DNA of 64,000 bases from Opeltia flavorubescens (lineage: Eukaryota; Ascomycota; Lecanoromycetes; Teloschistales; Teloschistaceae), in NCBI GenBank assembly GCA_000442125.1, contig KE546984.1, forward strand, positions 1 through 64,000, written 5' to 3'. The position numbers were made by a program, and so were the translations under genes. Each line of letters opens with the position of its first letter. The stretch's first letter is position 1. Below, in pieces: positions 1 to 12,569 of this stretch. A model generated the notes under the pieces. That model worked only from the letters and a program-made list of their open reading frames with translations, did not search any database and was not told the DNA's origin.

Positions 1-63
1 ACCCTAACCCTAACCCTAACCCTAACCCTAACCCTAACCCTAACCCTAACCCTAACCCTAACC
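1..63. repeat. Telomere repeat tract, (CCCTAA)n
   Basis: About ten uninterrupted copies of CCCTAA, the C-rich strand of the TTAGGG telomere repeat used by most filamentous fungi. It sits at the extreme left edge, so base 1 is at or very near a true chromosome end. The tract is short, as expected for fungal telomeres or for a truncated assembly end. Confidence 0.98.
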
Positions 64-200
64 CCTCGCTCCGCTCGCACCTAACCGAACATTTTCTCTT
101 CGGCGCGCGCTGCGCGCGCGCCTCAACCTAACCCAAAACCCCGAACGCCAAAACTCCATAACCCAGAACGGGTAGAGGTTTTTAATCCAAGAAATAGTAT
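64..200. other. Telomere-adjacent CpG-rich patch
   Basis: Directly inside the telomere is a patch much richer in G+C than the next 16 kb. It contains a run of alternating GC around 100-123 that is nearly self-complementary and could fold into a hairpin, and several degenerate relatives of the telomere unit (CCTAACC, CAACCTAACCC). No coding sequence is supported here. Confidence 0.6.
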
Positions 201-1180
201 TTGTGGCCAAAAACAAACTAATCAATATTAAGATTATAATTATATTGGAAGTTGGAATAAAAGATGTATAGTTATCTATCGGTAATAGGCTGTGATAATA
301 AAATATTAATACCGTTTTTTTTTTTTTTAACAAATCTTAAATTTTAAAACTTTATTAAATTAAAATTTCTATTTAATATTCAATAAAATATTTATAAAAT
401 AATTATATTATTCTCTTTAAAATTTAATTTATTCTTTTTGAAGATCAAATCACTTTTCTAAAAAAGGTTAGAATTTTTGAAAAGATCGAATAATAATAAA
501 TTTTTTAAATATTTAATTTATTATTTTTTCTAAATTAAATCCGATAGGTTATTGAGATCTAATTAGATTTAAAATATATTTATTTATAATTATTCTTCTA
601 TAAATAGTTTAATTATAAACTTTTTCTTAAAAAAATCTAGTTTATTTATTTTTTTAATTACATTAATTTTATTTATCGCTGGAAATATTAAATAATTAAA
701 ATACTAGATTGTAATTATTCCAACTCTAAAGATTTTATATTAGAATTGTTTTATATTATAAAAGGTTCTTTTATCTAAAAAAGTTATTTAAAATAATTTT
801 TTAGTAAAATATTATTTTTTTATATTACTATTAATAAATATCTTTTTTCTATTTATATAGTTAAATAAATTTAATTAAATAGACCTAATTGTTTTTTAAA
901 TTATTGTTTTTTATATAATAGAAAAAATATCTATTAAACGATATTATTTTTGATAAAATCGACTAAATATTGGTTTTTTTAATTATTTAATTTAAAAATT
1001 TGATTTTTTTTTTAAAATTTAATTTATAAAAAATTGACTAGGCTTTTTAAAAAAAAAAAAAAAAAAAAAAACTAAAAATAGCTATTTTTCTATAGAATTT
1101 TTTATTAAATCTTTTTTTTTTAATATTTTTAAAAAATAATAAATCTATTAATTATTTTAACGAGACGATTTTTATATATC

Positions 1181-1313
1181 GCTTAAATAGTTTAGTGGTT
1201 AGAATTCTAGACTATAATTAATATATTTTAGAGGCCCTGGATTCGAATTCTAGCTAGACCATCTCCTTTTTTTTATCCGTCCTATCGAGGCTGGTAAAAA
1301 AGAGGTTGTTTTT

Positions 1314-1352
<39 letters not shown>
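1181..1352 (+). mobile_element. tRNA-derived SINE-like unit with poly(A) tail
   Basis: A tRNA-like head has an A-box-like TAGTTTAGTGG and a B-box/T-arm region (CTGGA, loop TTCGAAT, TCTAG) at about 1,181-1,259. The acceptor stem no longer pairs. A roughly 60-base unrelated body follows and then a pure run of 33 A at 1,320-1,352. Head, body and poly(A) tail are the layout of a tRNA-derived SINE. The alternative is a tRNA pseudogene next to a chance A-run. No target duplication could be identified in this AT-rich context. Confidence 0.45.
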
Positions 1353-1357
<5 letters not shown>

Positions 1358-2305
1358 TTTAAATTTTTTTAGATTTAAATCTAAAAAACCTATATTAAGT
1401 TATAAATAATACTAGTTTAATATTATTTAATAAAAACTATAATTTAAGTTTGATATAATAGATTTAAATAAATAAATAATTAATTATTAGTAATAGAGTT
1501 TTTATATTTTATCTCGTTTTGATTTTTTTAATCTAGAATTTTAATAGATTATTATTATTATAATTTTTAAAAAAGTTTATATACTTGAAAAAGTAATTAT
1601 AAATATATTATTTTATTAAATATATTGATATTTAGTAGTTTTATATAATCGATTGATTTATTATATAAATTTCTTATAGTTTATTTAGAAATTAGAATAG
1701 CTTTTCTCTATATATATATATATTTAGGGTTTTATATTTAAATATCTTTTAATATTCTTTAATAAAATATTAAGGATTCTATTAAATTTTTTATCTGGAT
1801 TGAATTATTTAAAATAAAATATTTTTTATAAAATTTTCTTAGTTTATATTTATTAAATTTACTTTTCTTTTTATTTTTTATTTATTTTTTACGATTAAAG
1901 ATTAAAAACAACCTATTATTTTTATATAAAAGATAAATCTATAAAATAGGCAGCTAGATTTATTAAAATCGATTTTAAAAATATAAAATTTTAAAGTAAT
2001 AAATCGAATTAATTAGAGCTTTTAGATTTTTTTGTTCTTTTTATAAAAAGCGAAAAATTATTTTAAAAACGGTATAATTTTAAAAAAAATCCGATAAAAT
2101 TGAATTTTTAACTAATTAATTTATTTTTTTTAAAAAAATTTTAATTTTTAAATTTTAAAAGATCTACTAGACCTATTTAAATAAGGCTCCTAGCTATATA
2201 TAGCTATTATTCTATAGATTTTTTTAGTTATTTTTTTTTTTTTTTTTTTTTTTTTTAATAATCTAGATATTATATACTATTTTAAATAGATGAATTTTAT
2301 AAATC

Positions 2306-2385
2306 GCCTCTATAGTTTAGTGGTTAGAATACTAGACTATAGTTACTATAATCTAGAGGTCCTCGGTTCGAATCCGAGTAGTGGC
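2306..2385 (+). tRNA. tRNA-like gene with short intron, probably RIP-damaged
   Basis: An 80-base sequence folds as a tRNA. The acceptor stem GCCTCTA/TAGTGGC has one T-T mismatch. The D-arm is GTTTAGTGGTTAGAAT. The anticodon stem CTAGA/TCTAG encloses 15 bases, implying an intron of about 8 bases. The T-arm is perfect (CTCGG, TTCGAAT, CCGAG). The visible anticodon reads ATA or is shifted; a G-to-A change of GTG (His) or GTA (Tyr) would explain it, so identity is unresolved. The D-arm and leader resemble the SINE-like unit at 1,181, so the two are related. It may be a pseudogene. Confidence 0.5.
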
Positions 2386-2388
2386 TTA

Positions 2389-2440
2389 GAATTTTTCTGT
2401 AACGGCGAAAGTTGTTATAGAAAAATCCTGATTTTTTTTT
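2389..2440 (+). terminator. Hairpin plus T-run after the tRNA-like gene
   Basis: Immediately downstream of the tRNA-like sequence is an imperfect inverted repeat (ATTTTTCTGTAAC paired with GTTATAGAAAAAT), followed by nine T at 2,432-2,440. A T-run is the usual RNA polymerase III stop. In such T-rich surroundings this is weak evidence. Confidence 0.25.
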
Positions 2441-2579
2441 AATTATTTTTTAATTCTTTTTTAGTTATTTAATAAAAAGCTAATTATTAAAATTTTTACT
2501 TAAAAGTAAAAGAATAATAAATTTTTTAGTAGATAAAAGTAAAATAAAATTATATATTTAGCTTAAATAAGCGAGAAAA

Positions 2580-2905
2580 CCTTTTTAAAAAATTAAAAAA
2601 ATTAGTACCTCGGCTAATATTTGGAATTTTTTTTAATATTTTTAGTGTATTAAATAGCTCTTAAAATTAGCTAAAAAATATTGCCTTATAGACTAAATTA
2701 TATTAGGTTTAGCGCTGGATACACGGTTCTAGAATTCTAGAAAATAAGGTTTTTTAATATATCGATTACCTGGAATATTGAATATCGCGAAAATCCCTAA
2801 TAATAATTACTCTATAAAGCTAAGCCCGATTAGGCTAATTTTAGCGTTGAATTATAGCGCTAGTATAAGGCTATAAAATATACTGTTTAGATTTTTAATA
2901 TACCT
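2580..2905 (+). repeat. Subtelomeric repeat family, copy a
   Basis: Matches the core of the copies at 4.3, 6.5/13.0 and 15.1 kb: the segment TTTTTAGTGTAT, then TTAGCTAAAAAATA, then GCGCTGGATACACG, followed by a diverged tail. It is the shortest and most diverged copy. A perfect 11-bp inverted repeat (TTAAATGGTTT/AAACCATTTAA) lies just after it at 2,911-2,959. Confidence 0.6.
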
Positions 2906-4309
2906 AAAAATTAAATGGTTTACTAGTAGATTTCTATTTCTAGATAAAAAACCATTTAATATTTTAACGGTCGCTTTTATAAATCGACTAGAAAATTATA
3001 TAGTTTTTTAATATATATAAAATTAGAATTTATTTATATTTTAAATTCAAATTAATATTAATAAATTAATATTAATTTTTTTATTGAATTATTTTAATAT
3101 TTTATTATTATAATTATTTTATTTTATATATAAATTATAAAAATATTATAATAATTTATTAAATTATCTATATTATTTAAATATTTTATATTTTTATAAA
3201 ATTATAAGTATAATAATAATATATATAATTTATTATATTTATAATAAAATTTATTAATATATATTTTAAATTATTTTTAAAATAGTTTATTTTTAATTTA
3301 ATATATTATATAATATATTACTTTTATTATTATATAAAATAATTATTATATTTTAATATTTATATTATTTAATTATTATTTCTATTATTTATTCGATTAA
3401 ATTATTCAATATTTATTTTATTATATTTTTAATATATTTATCGATTATTTTTTTATATTTTATAATTATTATTAAATTTTTTTATATTAATAAAATATAA
3501 TAAATTGGATAATTATTATATTTAAATAATTATTAATAATTATATTTTATTAAAATAAATAAATAAAATAAATTTTTATTAAAATTTATTTAAAATTAAA
3601 AAAAAAATATTATTAAAATAAATATAATTAAAATTTTATTTTTAATAATATAAAAATAAAATAATTATAAAAACTTTTAATAATAAAAAATATATTATTA
3701 TAATAATAATTTAAAAATAATTTAATTAATATAAAAGAATTAATATATATATTAATTAAATTTTTCGAAATAAATTTTTTAAATTTTATATATATATTTT
3801 TTTAAAAAAATTAATAAATATTTAATTTTTTATATATATTTTTTTTTATAATATTTATTTTAATATATTTATTTTTTTATTATTTATAATATATAAAATA
3901 TTTTTAATTTATATAATTTAATATAATAATTATTATATCTAGTATTTTTATAATATTAATTAAAATAAAAAAAATATAATAATTTATTTAATTATATTAT
4001 ATTTTATAAAACTTTTTTTTATTAATTAATATCTTTAAATAAAAATAAATTAATTTAAATTATTTAATTTATAAAATTAAATTATAATATAATATTTAAA
4101 AAAAAATTTTTTTATATAAATTAATAATATATTATTTTAAATCTTTTAAAAAAATATAATATTTTAATAAAATTTATATCTATATTTATTTATTTAATTT
4201 TTTTTTTAATTTTTTATTTAAAATTTTATTTTTAATATTTTTAAAAATTTTAGTATATAAAAAAACTTCTTTTTTTATTTATATTTATATCTATTTTTAG
4301 AAATTATTA

Positions 4310-4795
4310 ATTTTTCTATAAAATTAGCTAAAATCGTTAAAATAAATCTAAAAAAATTAATTTCACCGGCTAAATCTCGGAAAAATCTTATTATTTTTAG
4401 CGCGTTTTATAGACCTAAGAGTTAGCTAAAAAATAACCCCCTATACGCTAAATCATCTTAGGTATAGCGCCGGATGCACGCTTTTTAAAAAACGGGTTTT
4501 TTTTCCCGTCGATCTCCCGGGAACGTCACGAACATCAAAATACCTGCGAATCCCCAACTCAAATAACTCCGCCAGTTTTCAACTTTTATAGGATATTATT
4601 TTACCGTTTGAATGCGCTCATTCAGGGCTACAAAACGTACTCCTCAGATTTTCAATCCGATTGGTGGAAGCTTCATCATTCAGCCCCCCCGGTTTTTCAT
4701 AATTCAACCCCCCGGCCACCCGGCAGCCCTATAGGGCGCCCACCCAAATTTCATAATTCAACCCTCAATTATAAGCATATACAGGATAGAAATAA
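4310..4795 (+). repeat. Subtelomeric repeat family, copy b (little RIP)
   Basis: The best-preserved copy of the family. It keeps C-rich and CpA-containing sequence such as GCGCCGGATGCACGC, CCCGTCGATCTCCCGGGAAC and CACCCGGCAGCCCTATAGGG that has become T-rich in the other copies. Its tail (4,660-4,795) has C-runs and two TTCATAATTCAACCC motifs about 70 bases apart. It matches copy d from about AAATTAG upstream to AGGATAGA at the end. A 63-codon frame at 4,608-4,799 falls inside it and is not considered a gene. Confidence 0.7.
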
Positions 4796-6439
4796 ATAAT
4801 ATAGAAAAAAAAGGGCTTTATATAAATAAAATAAGATAAAAGTAAAAAAATAAATAAAAAAAGTTAGAAAAATCGAATAATAATTTTAAAATCGGCTAAT
4901 TATAAATATAAAAAAAATAATAACGTGCTTTTAATAATAAAAAATAAAATTAATTAATTTAAATAAATTTTAAAATAAATAATTATTTAAACTATTTAAA
5001 ATATTATAAATATTAAAAATTAATAATAATTATAATTTATATAATTAATATAATAATAATAAATTTTTTTTATTATCGCTAGAAAAGTTTTAAAAAAAAA
5101 TATCTATAGAAATTTTTAAATAAAAATTTTCTAATTTAATAATTTTTAAATAAGATAATAACGGATAAAAAATTTATATAATAAGATTTAAAAATTTCTA
5201 AATTCTATAACTATATTATTAATTTATTTCTTTTATTTTTATAATAAATTATAAAATTCGTTTAATTAGTTTATTATTATCAAAATTACTATATATATTT
5301 TTTTTTATTATTAAAAATAATAGAGAACTTTTTTTATTTACCTATTAAAATATTTCTAAAAGAAAAAAATAAATAGAATAAAAAAGCGAAAAAAAAAAAT
5401 ACAAATATATAAAAGAAAAAAATATAAAAATTCTATTTTAAAAAATTAATACTAAAAATATAAAATAAAAAAAAAATAATTTTTATATTTAATTTTAGAA
5501 ATTAAATTTAATTAATAGTTCAAGATTTAAAAAATTTTAAAAGTATAGAAATTCAATAATAAATTCGCGTTTAATTTTAAAAATTAATTATAATTAATCG
5601 ATATATTATTAATATTTTATACGAGTTATTAATAATTTAAATATTAAAAATTAATAATAAAAAAAAATTAGATTAAAAATTAATAATATTTATTAATAAA
5701 TAGAAATAATAATAATAAAATAATAAAATATTTTATATAAAAAGGTTCTATAAATTTTTTTTATTAAAAGTTTTTTTATTTAAAATTAAATAAATATAAT
5801 AAATAAAATAAAAATCTCGCGGTTATAAAAAAAAAGATTCGAAATTTTCTTTAAATTCTATATTTAATTTTAAATTAAATTATATTATTTATAATTATTA
5901 TAAAAATAAATTTAAAAAAATAATTTTATTATATTAATTATAAATATTTTCAATAATAATATAAATATATTAATAAATTATTTAATAATTTTTTAATAAT
6001 ATATTTTTTAAAAAATAATATAAATATATAAATAAATTATTAATAATTTTAAAATAATATATTTATTCTAATTTTATTTAATAATAAATATAATTTTTAA
6101 AAAAAAAATTATTAATAAATATTATTTAATAAATTTTTAAAATTTTTTTTTTATTATATAAGAATTTATTATTTATTATTTATTTTTATAATATTTATTT
6201 AAAAAAATTATTTATTATTTTATTTAAAATTTAATTAATTTATTAAAAATTTAATATATAATTTTTAATTTTATAAAAAATTAATTTTTAAATTCTAATT
6301 TTTATTAAATTATAAATAAAAAAATATATATTAAATTTTTTTTATTAAATATAATCGAATTTTTAAAATTTTTTAATTAATATATTATTAATATATTAAA
6401 ATTATTTTTTTTTTAAAATTAAACAAACTATTAAATTTT

Positions 6440-6578
6440 TATTTTATTTTTTTTTATTTTTTAATTTTTAAAAAATTATATTTTTAATTTAAACTAGTTT
6501 AAATCGCTAAAAAAAAATTAAAAAAAATCTTTTAACCGGTTAAATTTCGAGAAAATTCTATTTTTTTTAGTGTATTTT
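6440..6578 (+). repeat. Subtelomeric repeat family, copy c, left part
   Basis: Contains the upstream portion of the repeat (AACCGGTTAAATTTCG, then TTTTTTTTAGTGTATTTT) and stops exactly at the left LTR of the Gypsy element. The missing continuation resumes at 12,999, so the copy was split by that insertion. Confidence 0.65.
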
Positions 6579-7002
6579 TGTTAAATTCTACTCCGGTGGA
6601 ATTAGTCTTTAAAGGGTTGATTTTATTAGAAGTCTATAAATTTAAAGTATAACGGGCGTTAATTATTAAGTTGTATAAAAAAGGATTATTTTAATATTAT
6701 AATTTAATTAAAAAATAGAAATAACTAATAAATTAAATATAATATTTTAAAAGCGTTATAAAAAAAATTTATATATTTAATAAAATCCTTTTATATTACC
6801 GCGTTAATATTATTATTATAATATCGACTTATCGTTATTATTACTACGTTGATATTAATATTAAGACGTCGTCCTATTATTACTATCGCTATATCGATAT
6901 TAATACTAAAATATTATTTTATTATCGCTATAAATAACCGTTTCTAGTATTATCTAGATATATAGGTTTTATACCGAGCGGCTGCCTATTAGGCTTATAA
7001 TA
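6579..7002 (-). repeat. LTR of Gypsy element (3' LTR)
   Basis: 424 bp, starting TGTTAAATTC. It aligns along its whole length with 12,570-12,993, with differences that are mainly C/T or G/A. It retains an intact initial TG that has become TA in the partner LTR. Both keep the GC-rich core ACCGAGCGGCTGCCTA. Confidence 0.9.
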
Positions 7003-8589
7003 CTATTCTTCCTTCTTTTAAAATTCGTCCCGAACCTTTATTATATTTTTTTATAAAAATAACTTTTATTTTAAACTATATTAATATATTTATTCTCGCG
7101 GTATTATCGCGATAATATTTTATATCTATTATACTCGTTTATAAAAGGAATATCGTTTATTTTTATTATCGAAAAACTATATAAAGTATATTCGCTCGGG
7201 AAAGAAATATAATCTAGTAAAACTAGTAGTAGATTTTTTAAATATTAATAAAACTTTAAAAAAATTAGAATATAAAAAAATAGAAATTAAACTAGTTTAA
7301 AAAACTATAAATAAGTTAATTTATTTAAAATAGATAAAACTAAAATATCTCTAATAATAAAAGTATTTTTTAAAAAATTAAAAATAAAAAATATTTAATT
7401 AAAGTTTAAATAATATAAAAGAATTTAAATATTTAAAAAAATTTAAAAAAATTTTTAAAGTAATATATATTACGGTATCCGTTTCTATAATAAATAAATT
7501 TTTTTTTTTTAAATCTTTTTTTCCCGGGACCTTCTTTTAATTAGATTAGGTTTTATTTATTAATAAAACTACTATAATATCCTCGAGTAGTTTATAAAGT
7601 ATTTTTTAAATTTTTATATATTTTCTAATATAAAATATTTTTTCTATTTAATAAAATAATATTAACTTTATTTCTTTAATATTTTTTTAATAATAAACGT
7701 ATCTTTTTTTTAAATTTTAAAGTTAAATATCTTCTAGATTAATATCTATAGGTTAGCTGGTTTTAATAATAATATATAAAATTTTAGGTATACTTTAGTA
7801 TCCTTTAGTAAATTAAGGTAGTAATTTTATAATTCTTTAATTTTTTTAATAGAAAATAATCCGATTTTTATATAGTTTAATCTTTTATTTAATATTTTAG
7901 TTTTTAGGTTTTTTATAAAAAGATATACCTTATCTTTTTTTTTTAATAGAGGTACTATTTTCCTTTTTTTATTTTAATAAATATCTAATAATTTTTATAT
8001 ATTTATAATATTATTATAAATTCGTTTTATTATTTATATTTATTTTATAACTAATTCAATTAATTAATAAAGTAGTTTTATTTTAAATAGGTTTAAATTT
8101 TTAAAAAAATTTATAAAAAAAAAAGTTTTTTTTATTATATTTAATTTTTTTATATTTAAAGCGAGTTATATTATTAATAGTAATAATACCTAATTATCTT
8201 ATACGTTATTAATATAGTAGTATAGGTATTATTCTAACGTTTAATTAATACGCTCTATTTATTTATCTATTATTAAATAAAATACTATTAATATTTTTAA
8301 TTTAATATTTAATAAAAAAATTAATATTTTTTAATAATTCGAAGTAAATAGTTTATTTCTATTATTAATAATTATTACTAGTATTTTATAATATCGGATA
8401 AGTCTATTTATAATAATAAATTCTAGTTATTTTATAGTATATATTTTCTTAAATAGTATTAAATAGGAGTATTTTATTAATCTATCTATAATAATAAATA
8501 TAATATTATATTTTTCTTCTATAATCGGGTCTTTTAATTTTAATAATTTAACGATAAAATTTATAGTAACTTCCTTTTATAATAAATCC

Positions 8590-10090
8590 GGTAGTTCCTA
8601 ATACTAGATTTCGCTATAACGAGTATAAATATTATACTTATTCTATTAATAACTAAAATATCTTTTAATATATATCTCGATATACTATTTTATATTAAAA
8701 AACTAATAATATTATCGTAAAAGTTATATTATCTTTATTATATCTAAATATCCTTATAATAGCCTATTATAATATTTTTTAATATATTTATTAATCTTAT
8801 TTTCAGGTATTTAAAATTTTTTTTTTTTTATTAGAAACTATTTTTTATTATCCTTTAGTATTTTTAGCGTTGTATTTATTTAACGGTTATTTCCTAATAA
8901 TAATCTATTATAGTTAACTTTTAGAATATTATAATTAAAAGTCTCTTTAGTTTCTATATAATCGTTTTTTTAATTTAAAATATCGGCTTTTTTATTTTTT
9001 TTCTCTAGTATATAAATAATTCTAAATTTATATTATTCTAGTAATTTTAACTATCGTATTTATTATTAATTTAGCTATTTAATTATAATAAAACTGAGTA
9101 AATTCTTATAATCTATATAAATTATTAAACTTAATAATCCTTTTATATAAATTTTCTAGATTTCTAGTACTATAACTATTACTAATAGTTCCTTATTATA
9201 AATATCGTAGTTTTATTCTATAGGCGATAATTTTTTTAATATATATACTATTAGGTGCTATTTGTTATTATATTTTTATATAAAATATATACCGATAGCT
9301 AGATTTAATATATTTATTTTAATTTTAAATAGTTTTTTTAAATTAAATATTTTATATATTAGGTTTTATAAATATATTTCCTTAAATTTATTAAAAACGC
9401 GTTATTTTTTTTTTTTTAATACTATTCGTTCGATATTTTAATTAGTTTAATAAATAATATTATAATATAAGAATATCCTTTAATAAACTTCCTATTATAA
9501 TTTATAAAGTTGAGAAAATTTTAAACTTTTTTAATATTTTACGGTTTTTTCTACTATTTAATTATTTTTAATTTAATTAGATTTATTTTAATTCTATTTC
9601 TTCTAATAATAAATTCTAGAAAATCTACTTTTTTTTTATAAAATTTATATTTTTCTAGTTTAAACCGTAGATTTCTATTTCTAAAATAATTAAAAACTAG
9701 ATTAATATATCGTTAATATTCTTTAAATATTTTTAAATAGACTAGAATATTATCGAGATAAATAATAATAAAATAGTTAAAGTATTTTCTAAATATATTA
9801 TTAATTATTTTTTAATACGTTACTAAGGCGTTTATTAATTTAAATAGTATAATTATATATTTATAATATCTATACCGAGTTTTAAAAATTATTTTCTATT
9901 TTTTTCCCGCTTTTATTTGTATTAGATTATAGGCTTTTTATAAATCGAGTTTTATATAGTATTATACTTTTATAAATCGATTTTAGAGTTCGGAGATATT
10001 AGATAATAAATACCGGTTTTTTACCGTAATTTTATTTAGCTTCCTATAGTCGATATATAAGCGGAGCGATCTATTCTTTTTTAATATAAA
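8590..10090 (-). pseudogene. Gypsy pol relic: reverse transcriptase and integrase segments
   Basis: Minus-strand translation around 10,065-10,005 gives YIDYRKLNKITVKNRY, the strongly conserved Gypsy reverse transcriptase block. Around 9,770-9,731 it gives FIIIYLDNILVY, which corresponds to the catalytic YLDD box with the second Asp changed to Asn, a G-to-A event. Around 8,770-8,590 a stop-riddled stretch still resembles the integrase zinc-binding region, ending in RNKYNIYTRYSEI-like sequence. Multiple in-frame stops rule out function. Confidence 0.85.
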
Positions 10091-11712
10091 AAGGATTGAA
10101 TATTTTACTAATAATTAAGATTTTCTAATAAATTTTTTTTTTTTATTTTTATTTAAATATTATTAGAGTATTAATAACTTTTTTTTTAAAAACGCGTAAA
10201 TAGGTTTAAATATAAACTATTTATTTAATTTAAATTTAATTTCGTGGTTTTATATTTAATAATTAGATAGTATTTTTATAATTACTTCTTTTTAAAATAG
10301 ATATTTCTATTTTTTATATATATCCGGAATTTTTTTTAATAGAGTTTTTATAGATAGTTTAAAATTTTTAAAAAATTTATAAATTCTTTTTTTTATTCTA
10401 TTTTTTTAATCTAGTTAACTTTTACTAGTATTTAATAAATTAGATATCTTTTAATTATTTTTATTCGAAGTTATAAATTCGCGTTTTATATTTAACTCTT
10501 TATCTATCTTTAAATACTACCGGGATATAGGTTAAATATCCCTTATATAGAAATATCGCTCGAATTTAAGTACTTTTTTTTCCTAATTAATTTCTAGATT
10601 ATAATTTCTTAATTAAAGACTTTCTAATATTATATTATAATTAGCTATAGGTATAATATCGAATTAAAATTCCTTTTAATACCGGTTAATAGTTATTTTT
10701 AATAGTAATATTTCTTTTATTATTTCTAGTAATAATCCGCCGTTTATCGCCGTATATAAATATAGAATTTTTTTTTTAATATAAAGTAACCTTTTTTTTT
10801 TTATTAAAGATTCTAATATATAATTTCTAGTTGCGTCTAAATCGATTATTATTTAGATTTTTTATAGTTTATTTTTTATTATTATTATTACTAAATAAAT
10901 AAAGGTATATATATAACTAGTTAAGTATTACTATTTAAAGGCTATTATTATATTATATTTTTTTAATTCCCTTTTTATTAAAAAGTTTAGTCGTTTCCCG
11001 ATTTATTTTTTAGAAGTAGTATCTAGTTAAAAGTTCCTCGCTAGTTTTATTAATACTATTTTCTATTATATTTATCGAAAGTTATATACTTATATTTTTT
11101 TTTTAATTATATATAATACTTTTATAGTTATTATAAAAAGAACTTCGATTTATCTTTTAAAAAATAATAAATTCTATAATAATCGTTATAATAGAATCTC
11201 TAATTTAATTAGTTATAAGTATATTATTTTTTTAATAATATAGCGTTTATATATCGTAGTATTAGTTTTAAAATAATTTTTTCCTTTTTAGTACTAGTCC
11301 CGATTTATATATCGAGTAAGTTAATAATTTTTATAATTTTTTATTCCTATTATTCGTTTTAGGGATATAATTATATATCCATTTATTTATAATAATTGTT
11401 TTTATATTATTTAAATCCTTATTAGTAGCTTTTTTTAGATTTATAGGAATATAAAGTTTTTAGTCGTAATACGTATATATTATAAAGGTTTTCTTTTTTT
11501 ATTAATACTAGATAATAGATTCCTTTAACGTTTTTTTAAATAGCCTAATCTAATAATTTTTTACTTTTTATTAATAAATAATTATCGTTTAAAATAGCTT
11601 TTAAAATATTAAAGTCTTCTTTATAAATATTTTCGTTATTAATTTCTACCTATTTTTTAGGTTTTTTTCTTAATATAGCGTTAAATTATCGAGATAGTAT
11701 TTTATTTCCTCG

Positions 11713-11754
11713 GTAATTTCTCGCGAAATAGTCTGATTTACCGTAATTATAGTA
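11713..11754 (-). pseudogene. Gag zinc-knuckle relic with all ligands lost
   Basis: The minus strand reads YYNYGKSDYFARNY. The spacing is exactly that of a CCHC knuckle (C-x2-C-x4-H-x4-C), but every Cys and the His now encode Tyr. TGY-to-TAY and CAY-to-TAY changes, both RIP-type transitions, explain all four. It marks the gag end of the element. Confidence 0.8.
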
Positions 11755-12569
11755 TATTTTAAAAATTTATTTTCCGGTTTTTTTTTTTTTTTTTATTTTT
11801 CTAGAGTTTCTCCCTTTATTTTATTAGGTAAAGCCTAATTCTATAGGTATAAATCTATAGTAGCTATTTATAAACCGAGTATTATTTTTATAATAACCTC
11901 CTTTTAAAAGTTAGTTTAAATAGCGTTTTATATTATTTAACTGATTTTTATTAAAACGTTTTTCTAGTTATTATTCGTATAACTTATTATTAAAGTTAAT
12001 AGCGATTTCTATAATATTATTAAGTATTTTAATTATTTATCCGTCCCTTATAAATTTATTTTTTATATTATTTTTAAATCCCTGTATAAATATAGTAATA
12101 AAAGCGTCGTCGTCCTATTTTATAATAAATAAATATTTTTAAAACTTTACGGTATAGTTTAATACTAAAATTATTTATTATAAATATTATATATATTATT
12201 CCGCGATAAATTATTTATTAGATATTCTAAAAATTTTATATATTATTATTTTAAAAGCTAGGAATATATTAAATATATATTCGGGATTTTTTCCTTTTTC
12301 TAAATATTTACCGAGTAATAGTTTTATTTAATATTAAGCTCTTTTCTTTAAATATAAAGCGGCGAAAAAAATCTTTTTATTATACTATATTAAATAAAAT
12401 ATAAAATATATTTCTAGTTAAATAAATTAATCGTTTAGTTTATATCGGTTTTTATTAAAAGTATCGGGCTTATTAACTTTAATTCCGGACTGGTTATTAA
12501 TTAGTATAGAAGTATTTAAAATAAAAGTATTATATTAATCTAAAATAGATATTCTAAAGATATTTAAAA

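Noticed and set aside
58-333. 91-codon minus frame next to the telomere
   Set aside because: Composition is that of AT-rich and CpG-rich non-coding DNA; it has no domain and starts inside the RIP block.
4608-4799. 63-codon frame in the subtelomeric block
   Set aside because: It lies wholly within repeat copy b and exists only because this copy kept more G+C; copy d has the same region without a frame.
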